Positions 36,884 to 45,785 are shown, counted from the stretch's first letter. The stretch: 64,000 nucleotides of DNA from Streptomyces sp. ISL-36 (GCF_018614205.1 NZ_JAGGOS010000014.1:1-64000); one strand, 5' to 3'. The notes: generated by a model not told the origin, from the sequence alone. Program-made: numbers and translations.

Positions 36884-37735
36884 ATGACGTACCGGACCTG
36901 GCAGCCCGAACACCGTCGCCGCCGTCGGCTCACCCGCCGCGGCCGGATCGCCCTGCTCCTGGGCGCGGTTCTCGCCGTGGCCGCCGCCATCGCGATCCCC
37001 CTGCTCCTGCCGGACGAGCCCGCAGTCGAGAAGCCGCGCACCCTCGTCATCCCGGAGGGCTGGCGGGCCGGTCAGGTGTACGCTGCCGTGGACCGCTCCC
37101 TCCGCCTCCCCGAAGGCACCACCCGCGCGGCCGCGGCCTCCCCGGCCACCGGGCTGGGACTGCCCGCCGAGGCGGCCGGCAACCCCGAGGGCTATCTCTT
37201 CCCCGCGACCTATCCGGTGCTCTCCTCGACGACCCCCGAGAGCCTGTTGCGCTACATGGTCGACACGGCGAACAAACGGTTCGGCGCCGGTCACATCGGC
37301 ACGGGCGCACAGCGAAAGGGCCTGAGCCTCCACCAGACGGTGGTCATCGCCAGCATCGTGCAGGCCGAGGCCGACACTCCCGAGGACATGGGCAAGGTCG
37401 CCCGAGTCGTCCACAACCGGATCGCGCGGGGGATGGCGCTCCAGATGGACTCGACCCTGAACTACGCGCTGGGGCGTTCGACGGTGGACACCACGCACGA
37501 GGACACCAGGATCGCGAGCCCGTACAACACCTACGAACGCACCGGTCTGCCACCCACGCCGATCGGCAACCCCGGCGAGGAGGCGATGACCGCGGCCGTC
37601 GCGCCGCCGGAGGGGAAGTGGCTGTACTTCGTGACGGTGCGGCACGGGGACACCCGGTTCACCGCCGACTACGCGGAACACCAGGCGAACGTGGCGGAGT
37701 TCAACGCCGAGCGACGCGCGGCGAAGGCGGGATGA
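36884..37735 (+). CDS. mltG: MltG-like endolytic transglycosylase (YceG family)
   Basis: A 283-residue single-pass membrane protein: basic N-terminus RRRRRLTRRGR, one membrane helix (IALLLGAVLAVAAAIAIPLLL), then an extracellular YceG domain. Hallmarks are EGYLFPATYPV, the catalytic region VIASIVQAEA, VARVVHNRI, MDSTLNYALG, SPYNTYERTGLPPTPIGNPG and the terminal LYFVTV. MltG cleaves nascent glycan strands and is thought to set their length. This copy is shorter than the usual mltG and is not next to aroE or ruvX-type genes, so it may be a paralogue. Its stop codon region is duplicated 132 bp downstream. Confidence 0.9.
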   Translation: MTYRTWQPEHRRRRRLTRRGRIALLLGAVLAVAAAIAIPLLLPDEPAVEKPRTLVIPEGWRAGQVYAAVDRSLRLPEGTTRAAAASPATGLGLPAEAAGNPEGYLFPATYPVLSSTTPESLLRYMVDTANKRFGAGHIGTGAQRKGLSLHQTVVIASIVQAEADTPEDMGKVARVVHNRIARGMALQMDSTLNYALGRSTVDTTHEDTRIASPYNTYERTGLPPTPIGNPGEEAMTAAVAPPEGKWLYFVTVRHGDTRFTADYAEHQANVAEFNAERRAAKAG

Positions 37736-37875
37736 CGGCCGGCGGCCGCACGGACGGAACCCGGACGGGACCCGGACGGGACCCGGACGGGACCCGGACG
37801 GAACCCGGACGGAAGCCGAACGGAACCGGACGGAACCCGGACGGAAGCCGGACGGAAGCCGGGATGACGGCCGGC
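37728..37875. repeat. 11-bp tandem repeats and duplicated mltG 3' end
   Basis: Between two copies of cgggatgacggccggc (37728-37743, which contains the mltG stop, and 37860-37875) lies about 110 bp of 11-bp units such as cggacgggacc, cggacggaacc and ggacggaagcc. The units vary at two or three positions. Confidence 0.82.
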
Positions 37876-37934
37876 AGCCGGATGCCGGATGCCGGTCGGA
37901 GGGAGGCCGGACGGCGGCGGGCCCCGGGCGGCGA

Positions 37935-37994
37935 TCAGCCGCTGACGACCGGCTCCCGGTGGAGGGGGTCAGCCGCTGACGACCGGCTCCCGGT
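37935..37994. repeat. 26-bp direct duplication of the monooxygenase gene end
   Basis: The 26 bases at 37935-37960 recur exactly at 37969-37994, where they encode the last seven residues (REPVVSG) and stop of the flavin monooxygenase. The spacing is 34 bp. Confidence 0.85.
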
Positions 37995-39063
37995 CCAGGA
38001 GTCGGCGGATCTCCGTGACGGCCGCGCGGCCGGCCCGATTGGCGCCGATCGTCGAGGCCGACGGCCCGTACCCCACCAGGTGGACGCGCTCGTCCCGTAC
38101 CGCCCGCGTCCCCTCCACACGGATGCCGCCGCCCCGCTCGCGCAGCTTCAGCGGGGCCAGGTGGTCGATCGCGGCGCGGAAGCCCGTCGCCCACAGGATC
38201 ACGTCGGCCTCCACGCTCCGGCCGTCGGCCCAGGCCACGCCCGTCGGGGTGATGCGGTCGAACATGGGGTTGCGGTCCAGGACGCCCCGCGCCCGCGCGC
38301 TCCGGATCGCGTCGGTCAGCGGGAGGCCGGTGACCGAGACGACGCTCTGCGGCGGCAGCCCACGCCGTACACGCTCCTCGACCATCGCGACGGCGGCCCG
38401 GCCCTCCATCTCGCCGAAGGGCCCCTCGCGGTAGACGGGCTCGCGCCGCGTCACCCACGTCGTCTCGGCCGCGACATCGGCGATCTCCATCAGGTGCTGT
38501 GTCCCGGACGCGCCACCACCGACCACGATCACCCGCTGACCGGCGAACTCCTCGGGGCCCGGGTAGTTCGCCGTGTGCAGCTGGCGGCCGCGGAACGTCT
38601 CCTGGCCCTGGTAGCGGGGCCAGAAGGGGCGGTCCCAGGTGCCGGTCGCGTTGATCAGGGCGCGGGTCGCGTAGCTCCCCTCCGATGTCTCGACCAGCAG
38701 CCGGCCGCCGTCGCCCTCACGGACCGCGGAGACCTCGACGGGCCGGTGGACGCGGAGGTCGAAACGCTCCTCGTACGCCGTGAAGTACGCGCCGATCACC
38801 TCGGAGGAGGGCCGGCGGTCGTCGGCACCGGTCAGTTCCATGCCCGGCAGCGCGTGCATGCCGTGGACCTTGCCGTAGGTGAGCGAGGGCCAGCGGAACT
38901 GCCAGGCGCCGCCGGGACGAGGGGCGTGATCGAGGACGACGAAGTCCCGCTCCGGCTCCAGACCGGTGCGGCGCAGATGGTAGGCGGCCGAGAGCCCCGC
39001 CTGCCCGGCGCCGATCACGACCACGTCGATGGCGCGTACCGTCTCAACCCCGAAATCGTTCAC
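37969..39063 (-). CDS. Flavin-containing monooxygenase-like oxidoreductase
   Basis: A 364-residue FAD/NAD(P)H oxidoreductase of the CzcO/FMO group. The FAD site is VVVIGAGQAGLSAAYHLRR near residue 10, the NADPH site is VIVVGGGASGTQHL near 170, and WATGFRAAIDHLAPL is the late ATG motif. A typical middle stretch INATGTWDRPFWP also fits. GTG start with ggtggaatc upstream. It lies 67 bp downstream of ssuD in the same direction, so it may be cotranscribed with the alkanesulfonate genes and oxidise a sulfur or nitrogen compound; that link is inference. Confidence 0.87.
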   Translation of the reverse strand: MNDFGVETVRAIDVVVIGAGQAGLSAAYHLRRTGLEPERDFVVLDHAPRPGGAWQFRWPSLTYGKVHGMHALPGMELTGADDRRPSSEVIGAYFTAYEERFDLRVHRPVEVSAVREGDGGRLLVETSEGSYATRALINATGTWDRPFWPRYQGQETFRGRQLHTANYPGPEEFAGQRVIVVGGGASGTQHLMEIADVAAETTWVTRREPVYREGPFGEMEGRAAVAMVEERVRRGLPPQSVVSVTGLPLTDAIRSARARGVLDRNPMFDRITPTGVAWADGRSVEADVILWATGFRAAIDHLAPLKLRERGGGIRVEGTRAVRDERVHLVGYGPSASTIGANRAGRAAVTEIRRLLDREPVVSG

Positions 39064-39130
39064 GATTCCACCAACGGCGGCGAGGCCGCAGATCTTCCCC
39101 AGCGCCCGGCGGCTCCCCCGGCCCCCTCGG

Positions 39131-40342
39131 CTACCTCCCTCCCGCCACCAGGAGAGGAGCCCCGCCGGGCGCCGAGGCCGGGCGGCCGTTGGCCGCCGGG
39201 ACGCCCAGCAGCGGGGAGGCGGGGATCGTCGGCAGAAGACCGCGCGCCGCCAGCTCGGGGGTCACGCCCTCCCCGAACCAGTACGCCTCCTCCAGATGCG
39301 GGTATCCGGAGAGCACGAAGTGCTCCACACCCAGATCGTGGTACTCCTCGATCCGGTCGGCGACGTCGGCGTGGCTCCCCACCAGTGCCGTACCCGCCCC
39401 GCCCCGTACCAGACCCACGCCGGCCCACAGGTTCGGCGCGATCTCCAGCCTCTCGCGCTCCAGCGAGCCGCCGCCGTGCAGGGCGAGCATCCGCTGCTGG
39501 CCGACCGACTCGCTCCTGCCGAGCGCCTGCTGGGCCGCGGCGATCGTCTCCGTGTCGAGATCGGAGAGCAGCCGGTCCGCGGTCGCCCACGCCTCGCGGG
39601 AGGAGTCGCGCGAGATGGTGTGCAGACGGATCCCGAACCGCACCTCGCGCCCGCGCTCCTCCGCGAGCCGCCGGATCCAGTCGATCTTCTCCTTCACCTG
39701 CCATGGCGGTTCGCCCCAGGTCAGGTACACGTCCGCGTGCTCGGCCGCGACCGGACCGGCCGCCGGGGAGGAGCCCCCGAAGAAGATCTCCGGCAGCGGG
39801 TCCGGCGGCAGCGCGGTGAGTCCTCCCTCCACCTGGTAGTGCTCGCCGTGGAAGTCGTACGGCTGCCCGCTCCACACGCCCCGCACCACCGACAGGAACT
39901 CGGAGGTCCGGGCGTAGCGCCGGTCGTGGTCGAGATGGTCGCCGAAGCGTCGCTGCTCGGTGGAGTCGCCGCCCGTCACCACGTTGAGCAACAACCGGCC
40001 ACGGGTGATCCGCTGGTACGTCGCCGCCATCTGCGCGGCGAGGACCGGTGAGACGACCCCGGGGCGGAAGGCGACCAGGAACTTCAGCCGCTCGGTGTGC
40101 TGCGCGAGCGCGACCGTCGTGAGCCAGGCGTCCTCGCACCACGTCCCGGTCGGCGTCAGCACGGCCTCGAAGCCCAACCGCTCCGCCGCCTTGGCGATCT
40201 GGGCCAGGTACGCGATGTCGGGGGCCCGTACTCCGCTGACGGTGCGGGACCGGGTGATGCCGCCGTCGGTGTAGGCGTGCCGGTCGACAAGGGTGCGGCC
40301 GTCGCCGCCGGTGGGCAGGAACCAGTGCAGGTGGACGGTCAT
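39131..40342 (-). CDS. ssuD: FMNH2-dependent alkanesulfonate monooxygenase (SsuD-type)
   Basis: A 403-residue luciferase-like monooxygenase. SsuD cleaves the C-S bond of alkanesulfonates to release sulfite for cysteine synthesis. The start MTVHLHWFLPTGGDGR, the internal KFLVAFRPGVVSPVLAAQM, LLLNVVTGGDSTEQRRFGD, and FGIRLHTISRDSSREAWATADRL (seen as IRLHTISRDS) match SsuD. Its ATG overlaps the ssuA stop by four bases. The long frame upstream of 40342 is a shadow of ssuA. An FMN reductase (ssuE) is not present here; reduced flavin must come from elsewhere. Confidence 0.92.
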   Translation of the reverse strand: MTVHLHWFLPTGGDGRTLVDRHAYTDGGITRSRTVSGVRAPDIAYLAQIAKAAERLGFEAVLTPTGTWCEDAWLTTVALAQHTERLKFLVAFRPGVVSPVLAAQMAATYQRITRGRLLLNVVTGGDSTEQRRFGDHLDHDRRYARTSEFLSVVRGVWSGQPYDFHGEHYQVEGGLTALPPDPLPEIFFGGSSPAAGPVAAEHADVYLTWGEPPWQVKEKIDWIRRLAEERGREVRFGIRLHTISRDSSREAWATADRLLSDLDTETIAAAQQALGRSESVGQQRMLALHGGGSLERERLEIAPNLWAGVGLVRGGAGTALVGSHADVADRIEEYHDLGVEHFVLSGYPHLEEAYWFGEGVTPELAARGLLPTIPASPLLGVPAANGRPASAPGGAPLLVAGGR

Positions 40343-41367
40343 CGGGAGGTGTCCTTTCCGTAGCTGCGCGCCAGGGTGGTGGACGGCGGCAGGGTCTTGT
40401 TGAAGCGGGTGTCGACGTAGTCGCCGAAGTCGAACGGCCTGGGGATCAGCTTCAGTTGGGCGAAGGCGTCGGCGATCTCCTGCTCGGAGGCGATGGCCTC
40501 CTTGTCGATCGCGACGGGGATCCGGGTGCCGTTGCTGCGCTTCACGGCCGCGAGCGCCACGTCGTACGGCAGTCCCGTCTCCTTCGCCCAGACCTTCGCC
40601 CAGGCGTCGGGGTGCTCGAAGACCCAGTCCTGGGCCCGGCGCAGCCGTTCGATGAAGTCGCCGATCGCCGCGGCCTTCTCCTTGTCCGCGAGCGCGGAGG
40701 GTGCGGCGACCTGGAAGCCGAGGCCGTTGACCACGCCACGGCCGTCGGCGAGCACACGGGCCTTGCCGCTCGCCAGCACCTGCGAGGTGTACGGGTCCCA
40801 CACCGCCCAGGCGTCGACCTTGCCGCTGGTGAACGCGGCGAGGGCGTCGGCGGGCTGGAGCAGGCTCACCTTGATGTCGGCGAGGGAGAGACCGACCCGC
40901 TTCAGCGAGGCGATCAGCTGGAAGTGGGCGGAGCTGCCCTGGGCGACGGCGACCGTCCGGCCCTTGAGGTCCCGCGGCCCGCGCAACGGGGAGTCCTCGG
41001 CGACGAGGATCGCCTCGCCGGCCGAGTCGCCGTGCGTGGCGGCGACCACGGTGATCTTCGAATCCGCGCCGGCGGCGAAGACGGGCGGGGTGTTGCCGAC
41101 GGAACCGATGTCGACGGCCTCGGCGTTCACGGCCTCCAGGAGCGGGGGGCCGGAGGTGAAGGTCGACCACGTGATCCGGTACGGCAGGTCGTCGAGCTCA
41201 CCCGCGGCACGCAGGACGGCCTCCGAGCCGCCCTTCTGGTCACCGACGTCGAGGACGAGCGCGCCGGAGCCGTCGCTGCCGGTGTCGGCGGAGGAGGGGG
41301 AGGAGCAGGCGGAGGCGAGGAGGACGAGGGGGAGGAGGAGCGCAGCGGGCAGCAGGGAGCGCTTCAT
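40339..41367 (-). CDS. ssuA: Alkanesulfonate ABC transporter, substrate-binding lipoprotein
   Basis: A 342-residue lipoprotein: MKRSLLPAALLLPLVLLASA followed by Cys21 forms a clear lipobox. The mature NMT1/THI5-like periplasmic-binding fold has LVLDVGDQKGGSEAVLRAAG, YRITWSTFTSGPPLLEAVNA, DIGSVGNTPPVFA and SFHF-like SSAHFQLIASLKR motifs of sulfonate binders. It captures sulfonates outside the cell and delivers them to SsuC/SsuB. GGAGAACCCTCGCAC precedes the ATG. Third gene of the operon, between ssuB and ssuD. Confidence 0.93.
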   Translation of the reverse strand: MKRSLLPAALLLPLVLLASACSSPSSADTGSDGSGALVLDVGDQKGGSEAVLRAAGELDDLPYRITWSTFTSGPPLLEAVNAEAVDIGSVGNTPPVFAAGADSKITVVAATHGDSAGEAILVAEDSPLRGPRDLKGRTVAVAQGSSAHFQLIASLKRVGLSLADIKVSLLQPADALAAFTSGKVDAWAVWDPYTSQVLASGKARVLADGRGVVNGLGFQVAAPSALADKEKAAAIGDFIERLRRAQDWVFEHPDAWAKVWAKETGLPYDVALAAVKRSNGTRIPVAIDKEAIASEQEIADAFAQLKLIPRPFDFGDYVDTRFNKTLPPSTTLARSYGKDTSR

Positions 41368-41429
41368 GTGCGAGGGTTCTCCGATCAGGGTCGGGGGGCC
41401 GGTCAGCAGGGGCAGGGGAGGGGCACGGG

Positions 41430-42161
41430 TCAGGCGGCGTGGACGCCGGGTGTGCCTTCGTTGACGCCGAGTTCGGAGAGAAGGCGGGCGCGCAGGGCGG
41501 CGAAGCCTGGATCTCCGGCGGTACGCGGGCGGTCGAGGCCGATGGCGGTGTCGTACGCGATCACACCGTCACGCATGACCAGCGCCCGGTCGGCGAGGAG
41601 CAGCGCCTCGTCCACGTCGTGCGTGACGAGCAGCACCGCGCACCCCCGCCGCTGCCACAACTCGGCGACGAGTCGCTGTGCCTTGATCCGGGTGAGCGCG
41701 TCGAGCGCACCGAAGGGCTCGTCGAGCAGCAGCAGATCCGGTTCGCGTACCAGAGCGCGGGCGAGCGAGGCGCGTTGGGCCTCCCCGCCGGAGAGCGTCT
41801 TGGGCCAGGCGCCGGAGCGATGGCCGAGCCCGACCTCCTCCAACGCCCGCTCGGCGACGGCCCTTTCGGGCTTGCCGGGCAGCCCGAGGAGGACGTTGCG
41901 CCACACGCGCTTCCAGGGCATGAGGCGCGGCGCCTGGAAGGCGACGGCCCGGCGCTTGGGGACGAGGACGGTCCCGGAGATGTCGCGATCGAGCCCGGCC
42001 AGCACCCGCAGCAGGGTCGACTTGCCGCAGCCGCTGTGCCCCAGGAGGGCGGTGAACTCCCCGGCGCGCAACGTCAGATCGAGACGATCGATGACGGCAC
42101 GCCCGTCGAAGGAGCGCGTCAGCCCCTGGATGGTCACTGCCCGGTGAAGGTCGGTCGCCAT
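41430..42161 (-). CDS. ssuB: Alkanesulfonate ABC transporter ATPase
   Basis: A 243-residue importer ATPase with Walker A GHSGCGKST near residue 43, Q-loop QAPRLMPWKRV, signature LSGGEAQR, Walker B LLLLDEPFGALD and switch LVTHDVDEAL. This is the taurine/sulfonate/nitrate class. The ATG at 42161 with GAAAGG upstream gives a family-length protein and overlaps the permease gene by 28 bases; the frame continues upstream only as a permease shadow. Confidence 0.93.
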   Translation of the reverse strand: MATDLHRAVTIQGLTRSFDGRAVIDRLDLTLRAGEFTALLGHSGCGKSTLLRVLAGLDRDISGTVLVPKRRAVAFQAPRLMPWKRVWRNVLLGLPGKPERAVAERALEEVGLGHRSGAWPKTLSGGEAQRASLARALVREPDLLLLDEPFGALDALTRIKAQRLVAELWQRRGCAVLLVTHDVDEALLLADRALVMRDGVIAYDTAIGLDRPRTAGDPGFAALRARLLSELGVNEGTPGVHAA

Positions 42162-43006
42162 TGCAGCAGCAGCCTTTCGAGAGTACGGACGACGGCGTCG
42201 GCGATCAGGCCGAGGAAGGCGTAGACGACGAGGCAGACGACGATGACGTCGGTTCGGAAGAACTCCCGCGCCTGGTTCATCAGGAAGCCGATGCCGGCGT
42301 CGGCGTTGATGGACTCGCCGAAGACGAGCGCGAGCCAGGCGGTCGCGAGGGAGTACCGCAGTCCCGTCATCGCCCCCGGCAGCGCGCCGGGCAGAACGAC
42401 ATGCCGAATCAGGCCCCACCGCCCGAGCCCCAACGATTCGGCCGCCTCGACCAGTTGGGCGTCCACGCCGCGAATCCCGGCGTAGACGTTGAGATACAGA
42501 TGGAAGGCGACACCGAGGGCGATGAGCGCGACCTTCGGGGCCTCGCCGATGCCCAGCCAGATGATGAACAGCGGGATGAGCCCGACCCAGGGCACGGTCC
42601 TCAGCATCTGTACGGTCGCGTCGACCAGGTCCTCGCCGAGTCGCGAGAGCCCGGAGACCAACGCGAGCGACACGCCGACGGCGCCGCCCAGGAGCAGTCC
42701 GACGGCGACCCGTTGGAGCGAGACGACCATGGCGTTCGGGAGCGTGCCGTCGGCGATCAGCTCGCCGCCGACGCGGACGATGGTGCCGGGGGAGGCGAGG
42801 ACATCGGCGGGCAGGACGCCGGTCGAACTGAACACCTGCCAGAGAAGGAGCAGCAGCAGGGGGCCGACGGTCCGGCGGACCCAGCGGGGTACACGGACCC
42901 GCCGACTGCCGCCCTGCGGGCCGGAGACGGGTACGACCGCCTCAAGTTGATACGACATAGGGGATATGTCCGCCGCGATGTCAGGCGGAGCATGACCAAC
43001 CGTCAT
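42134..43006 (-). CDS. ssuC: Alkanesulfonate ABC transporter permease
   Basis: A 290-residue inner-membrane permease with about six helices (LLLLLLWQVFSS, VALIALGVAFHLYLNVYAGI, LVFGESINADAG). The EAA-type loop, contacting the ATPase, is LVEAAESLGLGRWGLIRHVVLPGALPG (core EAAESLG...LPGA). First structural gene of the ssu operon. ATG at 43006 follows ggagccctccc; an in-frame ATG at 42958 is an alternative. The 122-bp leader ahead of it contains a 9-bp hairpin and a leader peptide gene. Confidence 0.92.
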   Translation of the reverse strand: MTVGHAPPDIAADISPMSYQLEAVVPVSGPQGGSRRVRVPRWVRRTVGPLLLLLLWQVFSSTGVLPADVLASPGTIVRVGGELIADGTLPNAMVVSLQRVAVGLLLGGAVGVSLALVSGLSRLGEDLVDATVQMLRTVPWVGLIPLFIIWLGIGEAPKVALIALGVAFHLYLNVYAGIRGVDAQLVEAAESLGLGRWGLIRHVVLPGALPGAMTGLRYSLATAWLALVFGESINADAGIGFLMNQAREFFRTDVIVVCLVVYAFLGLIADAVVRTLERLLLQWRPTFTGQ

Positions 43007-43053
43007 GGGAGGGCTCCGGGAAAGGGAGAGTGGGTACGCGTCAGCGCCCGAGC

Positions 43054-43076
43054 GACGCGCGCAGAGCGCGCGCGTC
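43054..43076 (-). promoter_or_regulatory. Attenuator-like hairpin in the ssu leader
   Basis: gacgcgcgc (43054-43062) and gcgcgcgtc (43068-43076) pair perfectly around a 5-base loop. It lies between the leader peptide stop and the ssuC start, where an attenuator or translation-blocking structure would be expected. Confidence 0.6.
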
Positions 43077-43128
43077 CACGGTGATCAGTCGGTGATCAGT
43101 GCTTCAGGCGTCGGAGAGCGAGAGGGCG

Positions 43129-43212
43129 TCAGCAGCCGCGGCGACACGCGGCGGAGGCCACCCGCAGCAGGTCGATGTGACCGCGCGTGGTGAGCAGGGC
43201 TGTACGCAACAT
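43129..43212 (-). CDS. Cysteine-ended leader peptide upstream of ssu operon
   Basis: A 27-residue ORF starts MLRTALLTTRGHIDLLRV and ends AACRRGC before TGA. The LTxRxHxDLxRxxSAxC pattern is that of the actinobacterial putative leader peptides found ahead of sulfur-assimilation genes. Two Cys codons (TGT, TGC) lie within the last five codons, so ribosome stalling at low cysteinyl-tRNA could alter folding of the following leader and raise ssu expression. It is 122 bp upstream of ssuC in the same direction. The mechanism here is inference; the peptide match is seen directly. Confidence 0.8.
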   Translation of the reverse strand: MLRTALLTTRGHIDLLRVASAACRRGC

Positions 43213-43303
43213 GGCGTGAACGTAGCGACCGGCTTCGGCCCGGGTCAACGGCGTCTCGGAGGGTGGACGCGCGATCTTGCGGTACGAGCGGCAGGATGGT
43301 CCC

Positions 43304-43723
43304 ATGTCCACTTTCGCCACCCGTGTACTCACACTCACCACCGGCACGACCGAGACGGTCACCGACCTGACCTCGTCCTGCGCCGACTTCCTCACCCGAA
43401 CGGCCGAGGGCCGCGACGGCCTTCTCAACATCTTCGTCCCCCACGCCACGGCCGGCGTGGCCATCCTCGAAACCGGCTCGGGCAGCGACACCGACCTCCT
43501 GACGGCCCTCCACCACCTCCTCCCGCCCGACGACCGCTGGCAACACCGCCACGGCTCCCCGGGCCACGGCCGCGACCACGTCCTCCCGGCCCTGGTCCCC
43601 CCGCACGCGACGGTGCCGGTCCTGGGCGGCCGGCTGGAACTGGGGACATGGCAGTCCATCTGCCTGGTCGACACGAACAAGGACAACCCGGAGCGCCAGG
43701 TGCGGCTGACGTTTCTCGGGTAG
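43304..43723 (+). CDS. yjbQ: YjbQ/UPF0047 family protein
   Basis: A 139-residue single-domain protein of the YjbQ family, annotated in some relatives as a secondary thiamine-phosphate synthase. Signatures include NIFVPHATAGVAILE with conserved His, HHLLPPDDRWQHRHG, and GHGRDHVLPALVPPHATVPVLGG-type core (HGRDHVLPAL), ending LVDTNKDNPERQVRLTFLG. aggatgg precedes the ATG. Its 3' end is the boundary of the accessory region: related copies of its last codons occur at 47585-47650 and, shorter, at 54242-54266. Divergent from the ssu leader peptide. Confidence 0.9.
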   Translation: MSTFATRVLTLTTGTTETVTDLTSSCADFLTRTAEGRDGLLNIFVPHATAGVAILETGSGSDTDLLTALHHLLPPDDRWQHRHGSPGHGRDHVLPALVPPHATVPVLGGRLELGTWQSICLVDTNKDNPERQVRLTFLG

Positions 43724-44045
43724 CGGCTCGATGCTGCATGACTGTAGGCGGGATCTGCGGCCGCACCAACTGATACGCCGGAACCTGTCCTCGTCGGGGA
43801 TCCGTCACTCCCAACCCGAGGCATCGCGTGGTTCGGCGGTGCTTCGACACCCTGAGGTGAGTCGTGCAGAGTGAGCATCGCCGGCCTGCAGCAGCCGGCA
43901 ACGCCGAGGTGTCCCAATCGCCGCCGGTCTCGACGCATGGCTGAGTGTGCCGGGTATGGCGCCGGCTTCCAGTGACTCGCGGAGCAGGAGCCGGAGAATG
44001 GCCATGCGTCCAGTACTGCGTGAGCTGCGGTGCCGCTATGCGGCA
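43724..44045. other. Non-coding gap between yjbQ and the AIPR gene
   Basis: About 320 bp with more A/T than the flanking chromosome. It is the downstream end of the AIPR gene on the minus strand. No convincing gene, hairpin or RNA was recognised; short frames here have no ribosome sites. Confidence 0.5.
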
Positions 44046-45785
44046 TCAGTGTTCGATGTGGAAGCGGTTTTGGAACACCACGGTCTGGCGGATGCGGTTG
44101 GTGAATTCGGAGCTTCGGGCGATGCGGTCGACCCCGCCGGCCTTGTTGTTGCGTAGGGCTGCCTTGAAACACTGGTCGAGCACGCCGATCAGGCGATCCA
44201 TGAGCTCGGTGTTCAAGTGGTCGAGGTCGATGTTCAACAGATCGCGAGAGGTGGGTTGACGCAGCCGGGTGAGCGCGAAGGCGGACACCCCGGCGAGGGG
44301 GTAGAGCCAGTTCTCGATGGTCTCCCCGAGAAGGGGTCGATCCTCTGCATACGCGTTCAGATGGAGCCGGATCCGCGTGTGAACGTCGAGGGACAGCCGG
44401 TAGAGGTCGAGATCCACTCGTGGTGAAAAGATCTGATGGTAGTGCTTGTCCTCAAGGAGCAACGCCTCGGAGTGTCTGAGCGCGACGTGGGGCTCACGGA
44501 GGGCGAAGGCCGTGAACTCGCGTGCCAGCCGGGCCATGGAGACGACCTGGTCGAGCGGGAACCCGAGATTGCGGTAGTAGCTGGCGCGGCGTTCGTAGTA
44601 GTACCCGCCACCGTGCGTGAGGCTCTCTTCGATGTCTTTCTGAATCGGTTCAGTGGCCCTCAGAGCACCAGCCGGAAGCTGTGTCTGACTGTTGGTGGCT
44701 CGGATGATCCTGTCGCGAGCCGTTCCGTTCTGCGGTGCGACCACGATCTTGACGAGCAGTGAGCGATCGCGGTGTTGGCCACCGTCCTGGAAGAAGCTGT
44801 AGACTTCGTGGCTCGTCTGAAGTCCGTTGACGATCTGTGGATCCTTGATGACGATCTTCTTGCCCGCGATCTGCGCTGCGTCAGCGACGACTGTGACGCC
44901 GTTGTTGAACCACCAGAAGTCCTCCCTGGTGCCGGACTTCAACGTCTCGCCGATGGCATTGTTCACCGCCGTGGAACCGGCGTAGTCCCGCACGTTCGAT
45001 TCGAACAGCTCCAGTCGAAGAGCCTGGTTGTCTGAGGTGATGAAGCGGTAGTACTCATCGAGCCGAGCCAGACATACGTAGCCCTCCCCGAGAGACGTGC
45101 TCATGGGGGTCTCGGTGAAGACGAGCTGCGCCACCGCTTTGGCGCCCCGAGCGGTTCGTTCGCGAAGGTCCGCGGCATTGAGATACTCAATCGTCGCCTG
45201 CGTGTCCGATGTGATCTTGGCGAGCTCCCGACGGAGGCGATCTCCCTTCGCCTTCACGTTGGGGTGAGGGCCCTCCGCTGCCTTACTGGCGTAGATCACC
45301 TTGACACGTACCTGAGGGAACGAGGAGGCCAGGTCTTCGAGGACGCGGAGGAAGCGGCGTGTGCGCTCGAGGAGCTTGGCGTTGGTGTGAGAGCCCAGCT
45401 CGTCTTCGTCTCGGCTCATGTCCAGGAGCGTGGGCAGGTGGAAGTGGAGCTTTTCGAAGACCGTTTCTTGGTAGCCAGGCGAGGTCTTCGCCTGAAGCAC
45501 GACCAGCTCGATGGTGCTGGCTCGTGGAGTGAGGTACTGGTGGGCGTCAGAGGTGACGTAGCGGCCGTCTACGAACGACCAGATGCCGTCGATGCCGCAG
45601 TCGTGCGCGCCGTCAACGATGCCGTCGATGATCTCATCGTTGTCCAGATCCCAATCCTGCAAGGCTTTGTCGGCTGCGAAGAAGGTGAAGAAGTCGTCCC
45701 GTCCCTTCTGCGGTGCCAGCCGTCGATGCTGATCATCCAGGATCCGGTCCAGGAGCCGCTGATCGTTGTTTTGAGCAGACGTCAT
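44046..45785 (-). CDS. AIPR-family abortive-infection phage-resistance protein
   Basis: A 579-residue protein. The AIPR core is plain: NVRDYAGSTAVNNAIGETL at about 264-282, DFWWFNNGVTVVAD at 289-302 and PQIVNGLQTSHEVY at 316-329, followed by RIIRATNSQTQLP. The N-terminal part looks like a PD-(D/E)xK nuclease-like fold, with Asp66 in GIDGI and Q98-x-K100 in ELVVLQAK. AIPR proteins act in abortive infection and occur beside restriction systems. The ATG at 45785 follows ggggg; the upstream extension is rejected. Codons are visibly less GC-biased than neighbours, which suggests horizontal transfer. Confidence 0.88.
   Translation of the reverse strand: MTSAQNNDQRLLDRILDDQHRRLAPQKGRDDFFTFFAADKALQDWDLDNDEIIDGIVDGAHDCGIDGIWSFVDGRYVTSDAHQYLTPRASTIELVVLQAKTSPGYQETVFEKLHFHLPTLLDMSRDEDELGSHTNAKLLERTRRFLRVLEDLASSFPQVRVKVIYASKAAEGPHPNVKAKGDRLRRELAKITSDTQATIEYLNAADLRERTARGAKAVAQLVFTETPMSTSLGEGYVCLARLDEYYRFITSDNQALRLELFESNVRDYAGSTAVNNAIGETLKSGTREDFWWFNNGVTVVADAAQIAGKKIVIKDPQIVNGLQTSHEVYSFFQDGGQHRDRSLLVKIVVAPQNGTARDRIIRATNSQTQLPAGALRATEPIQKDIEESLTHGGGYYYERRASYYRNLGFPLDQVVSMARLAREFTAFALREPHVALRHSEALLLEDKHYHQIFSPRVDLDLYRLSLDVHTRIRLHLNAYAEDRPLLGETIENWLYPLAGVSAFALTRLRQPTSRDLLNIDLDHLNTELMDRLIGVLDQCFKAALRNNKAGGVDRIARSSEFTNRIRQTVVFQNRFHIEH

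Noticed and set aside
43805..44005. 66-codon minus-strand ORF between yjbQ and AIPR
   Set aside because: No ribosome site and no recognisable features; kept as non-coding.
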